NCBI RefSeq assembly: GCF_001417735.1
Contig: NZ_BBUZ01000048.1
Coordinates: forward strand, 1 to 64,000
Direction: 5' to 3'
DNA: 64,000 bases
From: Streptomyces sp. NBRC 110028
Lineage (GTDB): Bacteria > Actinomycetota > Actinomycetes > Streptomycetales > Streptomycetaceae
Made by a program: the position numbers and the translations under genes
Shown: in pieces, positions 8,318-16,321 of the stretch
How positions within the stretch are numbered: position 1 is the stretch's first letter
Layout: the number at the start of each line of letters is the position of its first letter
The notes under the pieces: model-generated
Seen by the model: the letters and a program-made list of their open reading frames with translations, nothing else
Database searches by the model: none
Told to the model about the DNA's origin: nothing

Positions 8318-9687
8318 CGGCGCAGACCTACTGGGCGGAGTACGCCTGGCTGGACGGGCAGGTGGTGCCGGACGTGGTCATCGTGGTGGCCACGGACGGG
8401 CGGATCAAGGCCGTGCGGCCCGGGAGCCCCCTGCATCCGGCCGGTTCCGTCACCCTGCGCGGTCTGACCGTCCCCGGCCTGGCCAACGCGCACAGCCACG
8501 CCTTCCACCGGGCGCTGCGCGGCATCGTGCAGGCGGGCGCCTCGGCGCGCCCGCCGGACGGGGCGGCGCCGGACTCCTTCTGGACCTGGCGCAAGGTGAT
8601 GTACGAGGTGGCCGGCCGGCTCACCCCGGACAGCTACTTCGATCTCGCCCGCGCCGTGTACGCCGAGATGGCCATGGCGGGCATCACCTGCGTCGGCGAG
8701 TTCCACTATGTGCACCACGCGCCCGGCGGCGGCCGCTACGCCGACCCCAACGCCATGGGGGAGGCCCTGATCGCGGCCGCGGCCGAGGCCGGTATCCGCA
8801 TCACCCTCCTCGACACCTGCTATCTCTCCTCCGGCTTCGGCAAGGAGCCCGACCAGCACCAGCTCCGCTTCTCGGACGGCACCGCGGACGCCTGGGCCGA
8901 GCGGGTCTCCGCGCTGAAGAGCGACGGCAACACCCGCGTCGGCGCCGCCATCCACTCGGTGCGGGCCGTGCCCGTCGATCAGCTCGCGACCGTGTCCGGC
9001 TGGGCCGAGGGGCAGGCGGCGCCCCTCCACGTCCACCTCTCCGAGCAGACCGCCGAGAACGACGCCTGCGTGGAGGCGCACGGCTTCACCCCCACCCGGC
9101 TGCTCGCCGACCACGGGGTGCTGGGCCCGCGCACGACCGCCGTGCACGCGACCCACCTCACCCCCGGCGACATCCGGCTGCTGGGCCACTCGGCCACCGG
9201 TGTGTGCATGTGCCCGACCACCGAGCGGGACCTCGCCGACGGCATCGGCCCGGCCGCCCAGCTGAGCCAGGCGGGCTCACCGCTGTCCCTGGGCAGCGAC
9301 AGCCACGCCGTGATCGACATCCTCGAAGAGGCCCGCGCCATGGAGCTGGACGAGCGGCTGCACACCCGCACCCGCGGCCACTGGACCGCCGCCCAGCTGC
9401 TGCGCGCCGCCACCGCCGACGGTCACGCGGCGCTCGGCTGGGGCGCGGACACCGGCCGGATCGAGGTGGGCGCGCTCGCCGACCTCACCACGATCGCGCT
9501 GGATTCGGTCCGCACGGCGGGGCCGCCGGCCCGGCTGGGCGCCGAGACGGCGATATTCGCGGCGACCAACGCGGACGTCCGGCACACCGTGGTCGGCGGC
9601 CGCCACGTCGTACGGGACGGGGCGCACCAGCTCGTCCCGCGCGTCCCCGAAGCGCTGGCCGGAGCCATCGCGGCCCTGCACGGCTGA
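8308..9687 (+). CDS. hutF: Formimidoylglutamate deiminase
   Basis: A 459-residue amidohydrolase-superfamily enzyme that converts N-formimino-L-glutamate to N-formyl-L-glutamate and ammonia. Metal and catalytic motifs are NAHSHAFHRALRG (HxH), VHLSEQ, HATHL and LGSDSHAVIDILEEAR. The GTG start at 8308 lies inside the end of the preceding amidohydrolase gene (10-bp overlap), showing coupled translation. Its presence fixes the pathway as the five-step hut route through N-formylglutamate, not the one-step formiminoglutamase route. Length and motifs are complete. Confidence 0.92.
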   Translation: MSLTAQTYWAEYAWLDGQVVPDVVIVVATDGRIKAVRPGSPLHPAGSVTLRGLTVPGLANAHSHAFHRALRGIVQAGASARPPDGAAPDSFWTWRKVMYEVAGRLTPDSYFDLARAVYAEMAMAGITCVGEFHYVHHAPGGGRYADPNAMGEALIAAAAEAGIRITLLDTCYLSSGFGKEPDQHQLRFSDGTADAWAERVSALKSDGNTRVGAAIHSVRAVPVDQLATVSGWAEGQAAPLHVHLSEQTAENDACVEAHGFTPTRLLADHGVLGPRTTAVHATHLTPGDIRLLGHSATGVCMCPTTERDLADGIGPAAQLSQAGSPLSLGSDSHAVIDILEEARAMELDERLHTRTRGHWTAAQLLRAATADGHAALGWGADTGRIEVGALADLTTIALDSVRTAGPPARLGAETAIFAATNADVRHTVVGGRHVVRDGAHQLVPRVPEALAGAIAALHG

Positions 9688-9770
9688 CCAGCCCGACCAG
9701 GCTGACCACGCCGATCACATTGACCAGGCCGACCAGGCCCAGCCGGCTGATCAAGGAGAAGGCCCCCACC

Positions 9771-10967
9771 ATGACCACCGCCACGGACACGGTCGCGACC
9801 CCCACCACGACCGCCCTCACCCACATCTCCAGCCTCGTCACCAACGACCCCTCCCTCGGCGAAGGCCCCCTCGGTCTGATCCAGGACGCGGCGGTCGTCA
9901 TCGACGGTGACCGCATCGCCTGGGTCGGTGAGACAAGCAAAGCACCCGCCACCGACAACCGGGTCGACGCGGCGGGCCGGGCCGCCGTCCCGGGCTTCGT
10001 CGACTCCCACTCCCACCTGGTCTTCGCGGGCGACCGCACCGAGGAGTTCAACGCCCGGATGTCCGGCCGGGCCTACAGCGCGGGCGGCATCCGCACCACC
10101 GTGGCCGCCACCCGCGCCGCCTCGAACAACGTGCTCAACGCCAACGTCGCCCGCTATGTGGTGGAGGCCCTGCACCAGGGCACCACCACCCTGGAGATCA
10201 AGTCCGGCTACGGCCTCACGTCGGAGGACGAGGCCCGCGCCCTGTCCATCGCCGCCGCCCACACCGACGAGGTGACCTTCCTCGGCGCGCACATCGTCGC
10301 CCCCGAGTTCGCCGACGACCCCGCCGCGTACGTCGACCTCGTCACCGGCCCGATGCTCGACATGTGCGCCCCGCACGCCCGCTGGGTCGACGTCTTCTGC
10401 GAACAGGGCGCCTTCGACGGCGACCAGGCCCGGGCCGTCCTCACCGCCGGGAAGGAGCGCGGGCTCATTCCGCGCGTCCACGCCAACCAGCTGTCGTACG
10501 GCCCCGGTGTGCGGCTGGCCGTCGAGCTGGGCGCGGCCTCCGCCGACCACTGCACCCATCTCACCGACGCCGATGTGGACGCCCTGGCGCAGGGCGACAC
10601 CGTCGCCACCCTGCTGCCCGGGGCGGAGTTCTCCACCCGCTCCACCTATCCGGACGCGCGCCGGCTGCTGGACGCGGGCGCCACGGTCGCGCTGTCGCCG
10701 GACTGCAACCCCGGCTCGTCCTTCACCAGCTCGATGCCGTTCTGCGTCGCCCTGGCCGTACGGGAGATGGGGATGACCCCCGACGAGGCGGTCTGGGCGG
10801 CCACCGCGGGCGGGGCGCGGGCGCTGCGCCGCGACGACGTGGGGCGGATCGCCCCCGGCGCCCGGGCCGACCTCGCGCTGCTGGACGCGCCCTCCCACGT
10901 CCACCTCGCCTACCGCCCCGGCGTGCCGCTGGTCTCGGCGGTCTGGCGCGCCGGCACGCTCGTCTGA
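9771..10967 (+). CDS. hutI: Imidazolonepropionase
   Basis: A 398-residue amidohydrolase that opens imidazolone propionate to N-formimino-L-glutamate. Motifs include VDSHSHLVFAGDRTEEFNAR (HxH), EIKSGYGL, VHANQLSYG, SADHCTHL and SPDCNPGSSFTSSMPF. The ATG at 9771 follows an AAGGAGAAGG ribosome-binding region. It is separated from hutF by 83 bp containing short GACCAGGC-type repeats, but is still in the operon orientation. The first 15 residues are Thr-rich and poorly conserved. A strong bidirectional terminator follows. Confidence 0.96.
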   Translation: MTTATDTVATPTTTALTHISSLVTNDPSLGEGPLGLIQDAAVVIDGDRIAWVGETSKAPATDNRVDAAGRAAVPGFVDSHSHLVFAGDRTEEFNARMSGRAYSAGGIRTTVAATRAASNNVLNANVARYVVEALHQGTTTLEIKSGYGLTSEDEARALSIAAAHTDEVTFLGAHIVAPEFADDPAAYVDLVTGPMLDMCAPHARWVDVFCEQGAFDGDQARAVLTAGKERGLIPRVHANQLSYGPGVRLAVELGAASADHCTHLTDADVDALAQGDTVATLLPGAEFSTRSTYPDARRLLDAGATVALSPDCNPGSSFTSSMPFCVALAVREMGMTPDEAVWAATAGGARALRRDDVGRIAPGARADLALLDAPSHVHLAYRPGVPLVSAVWRAGTLV

Positions 10968-10996
10968 CCGCACTTCAGAGGCACCGGGCACGCATA

Positions 10997-11029
10997 AGGG
11001 CCCGTCCCGAACGAGCGGGGACGGGCCCT
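10997..11029. terminator. Bidirectional terminator between hutI and the sigma factor gene
   Basis: Perfectly paired arms AGGGCCCGTCCC and GGGACGGGCCCT around a short loop lie between convergent genes. As usual in high-GC actinobacteria there is no U-tract. Confidence 0.8.
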
Positions 11030-11047
11030 CATCCGTCAGCGGAAGCG

Positions 11048-11995
11048 TTACTCCTCGATCATCAGTCCCTTGCGGAGCCGACGGAGGGTGCGCGACAGCA
11101 GCCTGGAGACGTGCATCTGGGAGATGCCCAGTTCCTCACCGATCTCCGACTGCGTCATGTTGGCGACGAAGCGCAGGGAGAGGATCTGGCGGTCCCGGGC
11201 GGGCAGATCGGCGATCAGGGGCTTCAGGGACTCGACGTACTCGATGCCTTCGAGCCCGTGGTCCTCGTACCCGATGCGGTCCGCCAGCGCGCCCTCGGAG
11301 TCGTCCTCCTCGGGCTGGGCGTCCAGCGAGCTGGCGGTGTACGCGTTGCTCGCGGCCATGCCCTCGACGACCTCGGCGGTGGTGATGTCCAGACGCTCGG
11401 CCAATTCGCCGACGGTCGGTGCGCGGTCGAGCCGCTGGGCCAGTTCGTCGCCGGCCTTGGCCAGGTCCAGCCGCAGCTCCTGCAGCCGCCGGGGGACGCG
11501 CACGGACCAACTGGTGTCCCGGAAGAAGCGCTTGATCTCGCCGACGATGGTCGGCATCGCGAAGGTGGGGAACTCGACACCCCGACCCGGTTCGAACCGG
11601 TCGATGGCCTTGATGAGGCCGATGGTGCCGACCTGGACGATGTCCTCCATCGGCTCGCTGCGGGAGCGGAAGCGGGAGGCGGCGAACTTGACCAGTGCCA
11701 GGTTCAGCTCGACCAGGGTGTTGCGGACGTAGGCGTACTCGTGGGTGCCCTCTTCGAGCACCTCGATCCGCTCGAAGAGCGTCTTCGAGAGGGCCCTCGC
11801 GTCGACCGGGCTCACCGTCTCAAACGACGGGATTTCCGGCAGATCGGACAGTTCGGTCAATTCATCGAGGGAATATCCGGCGATCGTCTGGGCACCCGCA
11901 TCAGGGACGAACTGTTCGGGTACGTGAGCCGACGAGACGGTGGCCCTGGTACTCCAAGACGGGTCGGTACGCGAGTCGTCGAGCTGGGGTGACAT
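11048..11995 (-). CDS. sigI: SigB/SigF-type stress/sporulation sigma factor
   Basis: A 315-residue group-3 sigma factor. Region 2 contains LVELNLALVKFAASRF and EDIVQVGTIGLIKAIDRFEPGRGVEFPTFA; region 3 has SWSVRVPRRLQELRL; region 4 ends with NMTQSEIGEELGISQMHVSRLLSR. I chose ATG 11995 because GGAGGAG sits 5 bp upstream; an in-frame ATG at 12019 is possible. A STAS antagonist and an ATP-binding anti-sigma protein are divergently encoded next door, so it is almost certainly controlled by partner switching. The symbol rests on remembered synteny with S. coelicolor sigI beside the hut genes and is less certain than the family. Confidence 0.85.
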   Translation of the reverse strand: MSPQLDDSRTDPSWSTRATVSSAHVPEQFVPDAGAQTIAGYSLDELTELSDLPEIPSFETVSPVDARALSKTLFERIEVLEEGTHEYAYVRNTLVELNLALVKFAASRFRSRSEPMEDIVQVGTIGLIKAIDRFEPGRGVEFPTFAMPTIVGEIKRFFRDTSWSVRVPRRLQELRLDLAKAGDELAQRLDRAPTVGELAERLDITTAEVVEGMAASNAYTASSLDAQPEEDDSEGALADRIGYEDHGLEGIEYVESLKPLIADLPARDRQILSLRFVANMTQSEIGEELGISQMHVSRLLSRTLRRLRKGLMIEE

Positions 11996-12247
11996 AGTCT
12001 CCTCCGTCGTTCTCGGCATATGGCTGCCGATGCCATGACGTGCTGCTCCGGTGAGCGGCGCCTCCAAAGCCGGGCCGTGTTCGGATGTGTTCTTACTACG
12101 CCTACCCGTATTCGCTGGTGCGTGGCAAGTCCACGTTGTCCATATTTGCCGAACTATGCGAAATGTTCGGCTACCGGAGGACCGGTCAAAGGCGTAAGGT
12201 TCATTGCGCGCAATCGAAAGCAACGAGACGCCAGAAGAGGTGCGCAC

Positions 12248-12616
12248 ATGGACCGCGGGATGGTCGGCAGCGCCAGCAAGGGCCGGCTCCAGGTCGAGGT
12301 TCGGCACCACGGGGCGAGCGCGGTCGTGACACCGACGGGTGAGTTGGACCACCACACCGCCGAGGTGCTGCGGGAGCCGCTGGAGAAGTGCGTGGAGGGG
12401 GGACGCGTGCGACTGGTGGTGGACTGCTCGCATCTGGAGTTCTGCGATTCCACCGGGCTGAACGTGCTGCTCGGCGCCCGCCTGAAGGCCGAGGCCGAAG
12501 GCGGGGCCGTCCATCTGGCCGGTATGCAGCCGGTCGTTGCCCGTGTGTTCGAGATCACAGGTGCGGAGGCCGTCTTCACGGTCCATGAATCCCTTGACGC
12601 GGCGCTGGTCGAGTGA
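12248..12616 (+). CDS. Anti-sigma factor antagonist (STAS domain)
   Basis: A 122-residue single STAS-domain protein of the SpoIIAA/RsbV type. The conserved segment CDSTGLNVLLGA holds the Ser (S68) that the partner kinase would phosphorylate; GELDHHTA and VDCSHLEF match the fold core. In its dephosphorylated form such a protein binds the anti-sigma factor and frees the sigma factor. It is encoded divergently from the sigma gene and 183 bp before the anti-sigma gene on the same strand, completing a sigma/anti-sigma/antagonist module. Confidence 0.9.
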   Translation: MDRGMVGSASKGRLQVEVRHHGASAVVTPTGELDHHTAEVLREPLEKCVEGGRVRLVVDCSHLEFCDSTGLNVLLGARLKAEAEGGAVHLAGMQPVVARVFEITGAEAVFTVHESLDAALVE

Positions 12617-12799
12617 TCTCCGCCACTCCTGTTTCCGGTGTGTCGGCAGGGTGTCATCGAGGCGTTGTCCGCGTCACATGAGCCGTACCGGAGAAGTGGG
12701 TGTTCTCACGCTTTGGCCGGGCAGGAGACAGGCTGAAACTGTTGAAGAGATCAGGTGTCCCTTGTCCCTGAATCGGTGAATCGGTGAGGTGAAGCGCTG

Positions 12800-13321
12800 A
12801 TGAGCACCACCCGGCCGTACCCGCCGGGCGACCGCGGCCCGGATCCGGACGGCCCTGCCGCTTCGGCTGCCCCACCGGCCACTCCTCCCCCCGGGCCATC
12901 CCCCGGGCGGATCCGTCAGCTCCGCAGGCTCCATCTGATCGGGGCCAGCGGAGCGGTGCCGCGCGCCCGGGACTTCACGCGCGAGGCGCTGCGTGACTGG
13001 GGCTGGCTTCCGGCCGCGACCGCCGATCAGCGGGCCGCCGCGGAGGATGTGCTGCTCGTCGTCTCCGAGCTGGTCACCAATGCCTGCCTGCACGCCGACG
13101 GCCCCGAGGAGCTGCGGGTCAGCTGCAACGCGAAGGTGCTCCGCCTCGAAGTCGTGGATCTCGGCACCGGTACGCCCGCACCCCGCACCCCGCACCGCGC
13201 CGGGCGGCCGGGCGGCCATGGCATGTTCATCGTGCAGCGGCTGTGCCTCGACTGGGGGGTCGTGCGGAACGCGGAGGGATCCGGCAAGACCGTCTGGGCC
13301 GAGCTGGCCGCGCCCGCCTGA
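12800..13321 (+). CDS. Anti-sigma regulatory factor, ATP-binding (RsbW/SpoIIAB-like)
   Basis: A 173-residue protein with a Pro-rich N-terminal tail of about 35 residues followed by a GHKL (HATPase_c) domain. The N-box is VVSELVTNACLHA, followed by EVVDLGTG and the glycine lid GRPGGHGMFIVQRL. It is expected to bind and inhibit the sigma factor encoded at 11048-11995 and to phosphorylate the STAS antagonist. Some Streptomyces homologues of this size only bind, and kinase activity cannot be judged here. Confidence 0.88.
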   Translation: MSTTRPYPPGDRGPDPDGPAASAAPPATPPPGPSPGRIRQLRRLHLIGASGAVPRARDFTREALRDWGWLPAATADQRAAAEDVLLVVSELVTNACLHADGPEELRVSCNAKVLRLEVVDLGTGTPAPRTPHRAGRPGGHGMFIVQRLCLDWGVVRNAEGSGKTVWAELAAPA

Positions 13322-13574
13322 AGAGCACGGCCCCGGTCCCTCTCCGCCCGGGTGCCGAGCGCCCTCCGGTCCGGCCCTCCGGGGCCGTCTTCCGGCCCGT
13401 CGTCCGGCCGGTCTCGGCCCTGTGTCGCAGTGCCGCACCCAGTTCATCCATGACACGCCGATTCGGCGTGCTCTTTGTCTTCCCTCGGCAAGGTCCCCGG
13501 CGTACTGTCGGCGCCCGATCTGATGTGCCGTCAGTTAGCTTGCGGCTGCGGCGCTTGGCGAGAGGGGATCTCAG

Positions 13575-14324
13575 GTGTCCCGACCACAACGCCGTACGGC
13601 CAGTCGCGGCGGTGCCCTCACGTTGGCCGCGGCCGTGGCCGGTTCGGCGGTACTGCTCACCGCTCCGGCCGCCCACGCGGCCACGGTGGACGTCAACTAT
13701 CAGTGCAAGACGCCGATCGGCGACAAAAGCGCCGTATCGCCCATCGATATCAAGGGCGCTCCGAGCGGCAGCGCCTACAAGCTCACCATGTCCTTCGAGA
13801 AGGGCGTCTCCTCCAGCCCGGTGGAACTGGGCAAGGGGGCCATGCATCCGAGCGCGCTCATCAAGCTGGGCGGCGCGGAGACCGGCACCGTGCCGGTGTC
13901 GGGTCCCCCCAACTCGCAGGCCGTCCCCGCCAATACGCCCATCAAGATCAGCACGCTGACGGGCACGTACACCCCCAAGAAGAGCGGAAAGGTCACCTTC
14001 ACCGCCTCGACCCTGACCATCAAGGCGCTGGGCACGACCACGACCTGTACGCCGGGCAACAGCCCCAAGCCTTCGCTGACCCTGGACGTCACGGCCGCGG
14101 GCGGCTCATCCGGCGGCTCCGACTCCACCGGGGGCACGGGCGACAGCGGCGGTACGGGCGGCACCGGCGGCACCGGCGGTACGGGCGGCACCGGCGGCGG
14201 ACAGCTGCCGCAGACCGGACCCGCCGACTCCGCCATCGCGCTCGGCACCCTCGGCGGCACGGTGCTCCTCACCGGGGCGGCCGGGGCGCTCTGGCTGACC
14301 CGCCGCCGGCGGGCCGCGCGCTAG
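13575..14324 (+). CDS. Secreted LPQTG-anchored surface protein with one Cys-bounded domain
   Basis: A 249-residue precursor with a Sec signal (residues 1-36, AAHAA cleavage). One beta-rich domain (about 38-165) starts with YQCKTPIGDK and ends TTTTCTP, so the two Cys can pair. A Gly/Thr/Ser linker (GGTGGTGG) leads to the sorting signal LPQTGPADS, a transmembrane helix and RRRR. The same domain recurs twice in the protein at 16318-17649. It is the first of four genes in one operon. No sortase gene is seen in the window. GTG start at 13575; covalent cell-wall attachment is inferred from the LPxTG tail. Confidence 0.75.
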   Translation: MSRPQRRTASRGGALTLAAAVAGSAVLLTAPAAHAATVDVNYQCKTPIGDKSAVSPIDIKGAPSGSAYKLTMSFEKGVSSSPVELGKGAMHPSALIKLGGAETGTVPVSGPPNSQAVPANTPIKISTLTGTYTPKKSGKVTFTASTLTIKALGTTTTCTPGNSPKPSLTLDVTAAGGSSGGSDSTGGTGDSGGTGGTGGTGGTGGTGGGQLPQTGPADSAIALGTLGGTVLLTGAAGALWLTRRRRAAR

Positions 14325-14333
14325 AAGCGGGCG

Positions 14334-15245
14334 ATGCCGTCCCGTACCGGCGCCGCGTTCCGCGCGTGCGCCGCCGCACTGACCGTGGCCGCGGCGCCGC
14401 TGGGCGCGGTCGCGACGCCCGCCGCTGCCGCCGGGCCCGGGTGGTCGGCGGCGCCCGCGCCCGGCGCGGGCAGCGCGCCGGACGCCGCCGACCGACCGTA
14501 CTTCTACCTGGAGGGACGGCCCGGCACCGTACTCCGGGACAAGCTCTCGGTCACCAACGAGGACCAGCGCCCCCACACCCTCCGGCTCCGGGGGGAGGGA
14601 GCCGAGGGAACGTGGATCGCGTTCGCCGCCCGCACGGTCAGCGTCCCGGCCCGCACCCGCGCCGACGTCCCCTTCACCGTCACCCTTCCGCCCGACGCGG
14701 CGCCCGGTGACCGCTCCGGCGCGCTCGTCGTCACCGGCGACGGCCACCGGACCGGCGTACGGATGCGTCTGCGGATCAGCGGGGCCACGCTGTCCGCGCT
14801 CTCCGTCGAGGACGTAACGGTCGTACGGACCGGGGACGGCGGCGGGGCGGCCATCCGCTACGCGGTCGTCAACCGCGGCAACACCGCGCTGACGCCACGG
14901 CTGGCCGTACGCGCCGACGGCCTCTTCGGCGCGGTGCTGCGCCGGGACGCCCGCACCCTCCCCGTCCAGGTGCCGCCGGGCAAGCGGGTACGGCTCACCG
15001 AGCGCTGGCCGGACGCCCCCGCCCTCGACGCGGTGGACGTGAAGCTCACCGTCACCGCGGGCGGCGGCGCGCACGCGGCGGCCTCCGCCACGTACACCGC
15101 CGCCCCCGGATGGCTGCTCGCCGCCGCGGCGGCCACGGCGCTGGGCGCGGCGGGCGGCGGCACCTGGCTGCTCCGCAGACGCACACGCACAAGCAGTCGG
15201 AGCCGGAGCCGGATGGACGGTACGGAGTCAGGAGCGAGCGCGTGA
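14334..15245 (+). CDS. WxLIP/DUF916-like membrane-anchored surface protein
   Basis: A 303-residue protein with a signal peptide (1-33), an extracellular part of about 230 residues and a C-terminal transmembrane helix (about 255-277) followed by an Arg/Ser-rich tail. The segment FYLEGRPGTVLRDKLSVTN, followed by WIAFAARTVSVPARTRADVPF and a Pro-Gly-Asp segment, has the layout of DUF916 (WxL-interacting protein) domains, which bind WxL surface proteins in Firmicutes. It starts 10 bp after the LPQTG gene and overlaps the next by GTGA. Family assignment is from pattern recognition and moderate. Confidence 0.62.
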   Translation: MPSRTGAAFRACAAALTVAAAPLGAVATPAAAAGPGWSAAPAPGAGSAPDAADRPYFYLEGRPGTVLRDKLSVTNEDQRPHTLRLRGEGAEGTWIAFAARTVSVPARTRADVPFTVTLPPDAAPGDRSGALVVTGDGHRTGVRMRLRISGATLSALSVEDVTVVRTGDGGGAAIRYAVVNRGNTALTPRLAVRADGLFGAVLRRDARTLPVQVPPGKRVRLTERWPDAPALDAVDVKLTVTAGGGAHAAASATYTAAPGWLLAAAAATALGAAGGGTWLLRRRTRTSSRSRSRMDGTESGASA

Positions 15246-16321
15246 ACGCCGGTACGCACCACCGTCGGTACGCCGGGCTGCTGGCCGCCCTGCTCACCGG
15301 GCTCGCCCTCGTCATCCCCACCCCCGGGCCCGCCGCCGCGGCGGCCGACGACGGCCCGGCCGCGACGGTGTCCCGGGAACAGGCGGGCGCGGGCGGCACG
15401 ATCACCGTGAGCGGCACCGGCTGGCGGCCGCGCGCCCTGCTCACCCTGCTCATCTGCGGTCAGAACATGATCGGCGGCACCAACTCCTGCGCCAACGCCG
15501 ACGGCAGGGCGGTCACCACCGGAGCGGACGGCACGTTCCGCCGGAAGCTGCCGGTCACCGAACCGCCCAAGCCCTGCCCCTGCGTCGTCCACGTCGCGAC
15601 CGTGACCGGCGAAGCCGCCGCCGCGGACGTGGCGTTCAAGGTCGCCGGACATCCCGTCGCGCCCTTGCCCGAGCAGCGCACCGGAGGCGAACGGCTCAGC
15701 GTGCTCTCCGCGCGGCTCGACGGGTCGAGCGGGCTGCTGACCTGGTTCGGCGCGCCCCCGCAGCGACGACTCGTCGTCACCGTCGGCAATCTCGGCTCGA
15801 CCCCCGCCCGCGACCCGGTCTTCAAGGTGGGCACCGCGCACGGTGTCTTCGCCCCGGACTGGGAGGAGCAGCAGTGGCGGGGCACGATCCAGCCGGGTAA
15901 GAAGGCCCAGGTCAAGCTGCCGGTCGAGTTGTCGGCGGGCGCGCACGGCGACTACCGGGTGTCGCTCGAGTACGGGCGCAAGGTGCTCGTCGAACAGCCG
16001 TGGGGCGTGGGGCGGCCCTGGGGCGTGACCCTCTTCTGGATCCTGCTGTGCGTCGTCGTCCCGGCGGCGGTCTTCCGTATCGGCATGGCCGTCGTGGACA
16101 AGGTCCGGCCGCGCACACCCCCGGGCGGCGAGGCGGACAAGGCCAACAAGGCCAACAAGGCCAACAAGGCCAACCAGGCCGACCAGGCCGACAAGGACGC
16201 CTCGGCCTCCCCGGCCACCGCTCTGCCCTGGTTCACCCCGGACACGCTGCCGGGGACACCGACGCACCACCTTTCCGCACCGTCCGAGGAGAACCGACCG
16301 AACCCGAAGGGAACGACGTGA
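15242..16321 (+). CDS. Membrane-anchored surface protein with neocarzinostatin-like domain
   Basis: A 359-residue protein starting at GTG 15242 inside the preceding stop (GTGA). After a signal peptide (to about residue 34), residues 40-140 resemble the neocarzinostatin apoprotein fold: GGTITVSGTGWRP, a first Cys pair (LICGQ and NSCAN), TTGADGTFRRKLPV, and a second pair CPCVV. A second beta domain (about 155-245) and a transmembrane helix (VTLFWILLCVVVPAAVF) follow. The cytoplasmic tail carries the low-complexity repeat DKANKANKANKANQADQADKD. It probably works with its operon neighbours at the cell surface; ligand unknown. Confidence 0.6.
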   Translation: MNAGTHHRRYAGLLAALLTGLALVIPTPGPAAAAADDGPAATVSREQAGAGGTITVSGTGWRPRALLTLLICGQNMIGGTNSCANADGRAVTTGADGTFRRKLPVTEPPKPCPCVVHVATVTGEAAAADVAFKVAGHPVAPLPEQRTGGERLSVLSARLDGSSGLLTWFGAPPQRRLVVTVGNLGSTPARDPVFKVGTAHGVFAPDWEEQQWRGTIQPGKKAQVKLPVELSAGAHGDYRVSLEYGRKVLVEQPWGVGRPWGVTLFWILLCVVVPAAVFRIGMAVVDKVRPRTPPGGEADKANKANKANKANQADQADKDASASPATALPWFTPDTLPGTPTHHLSAPSEENRPNPKGTT

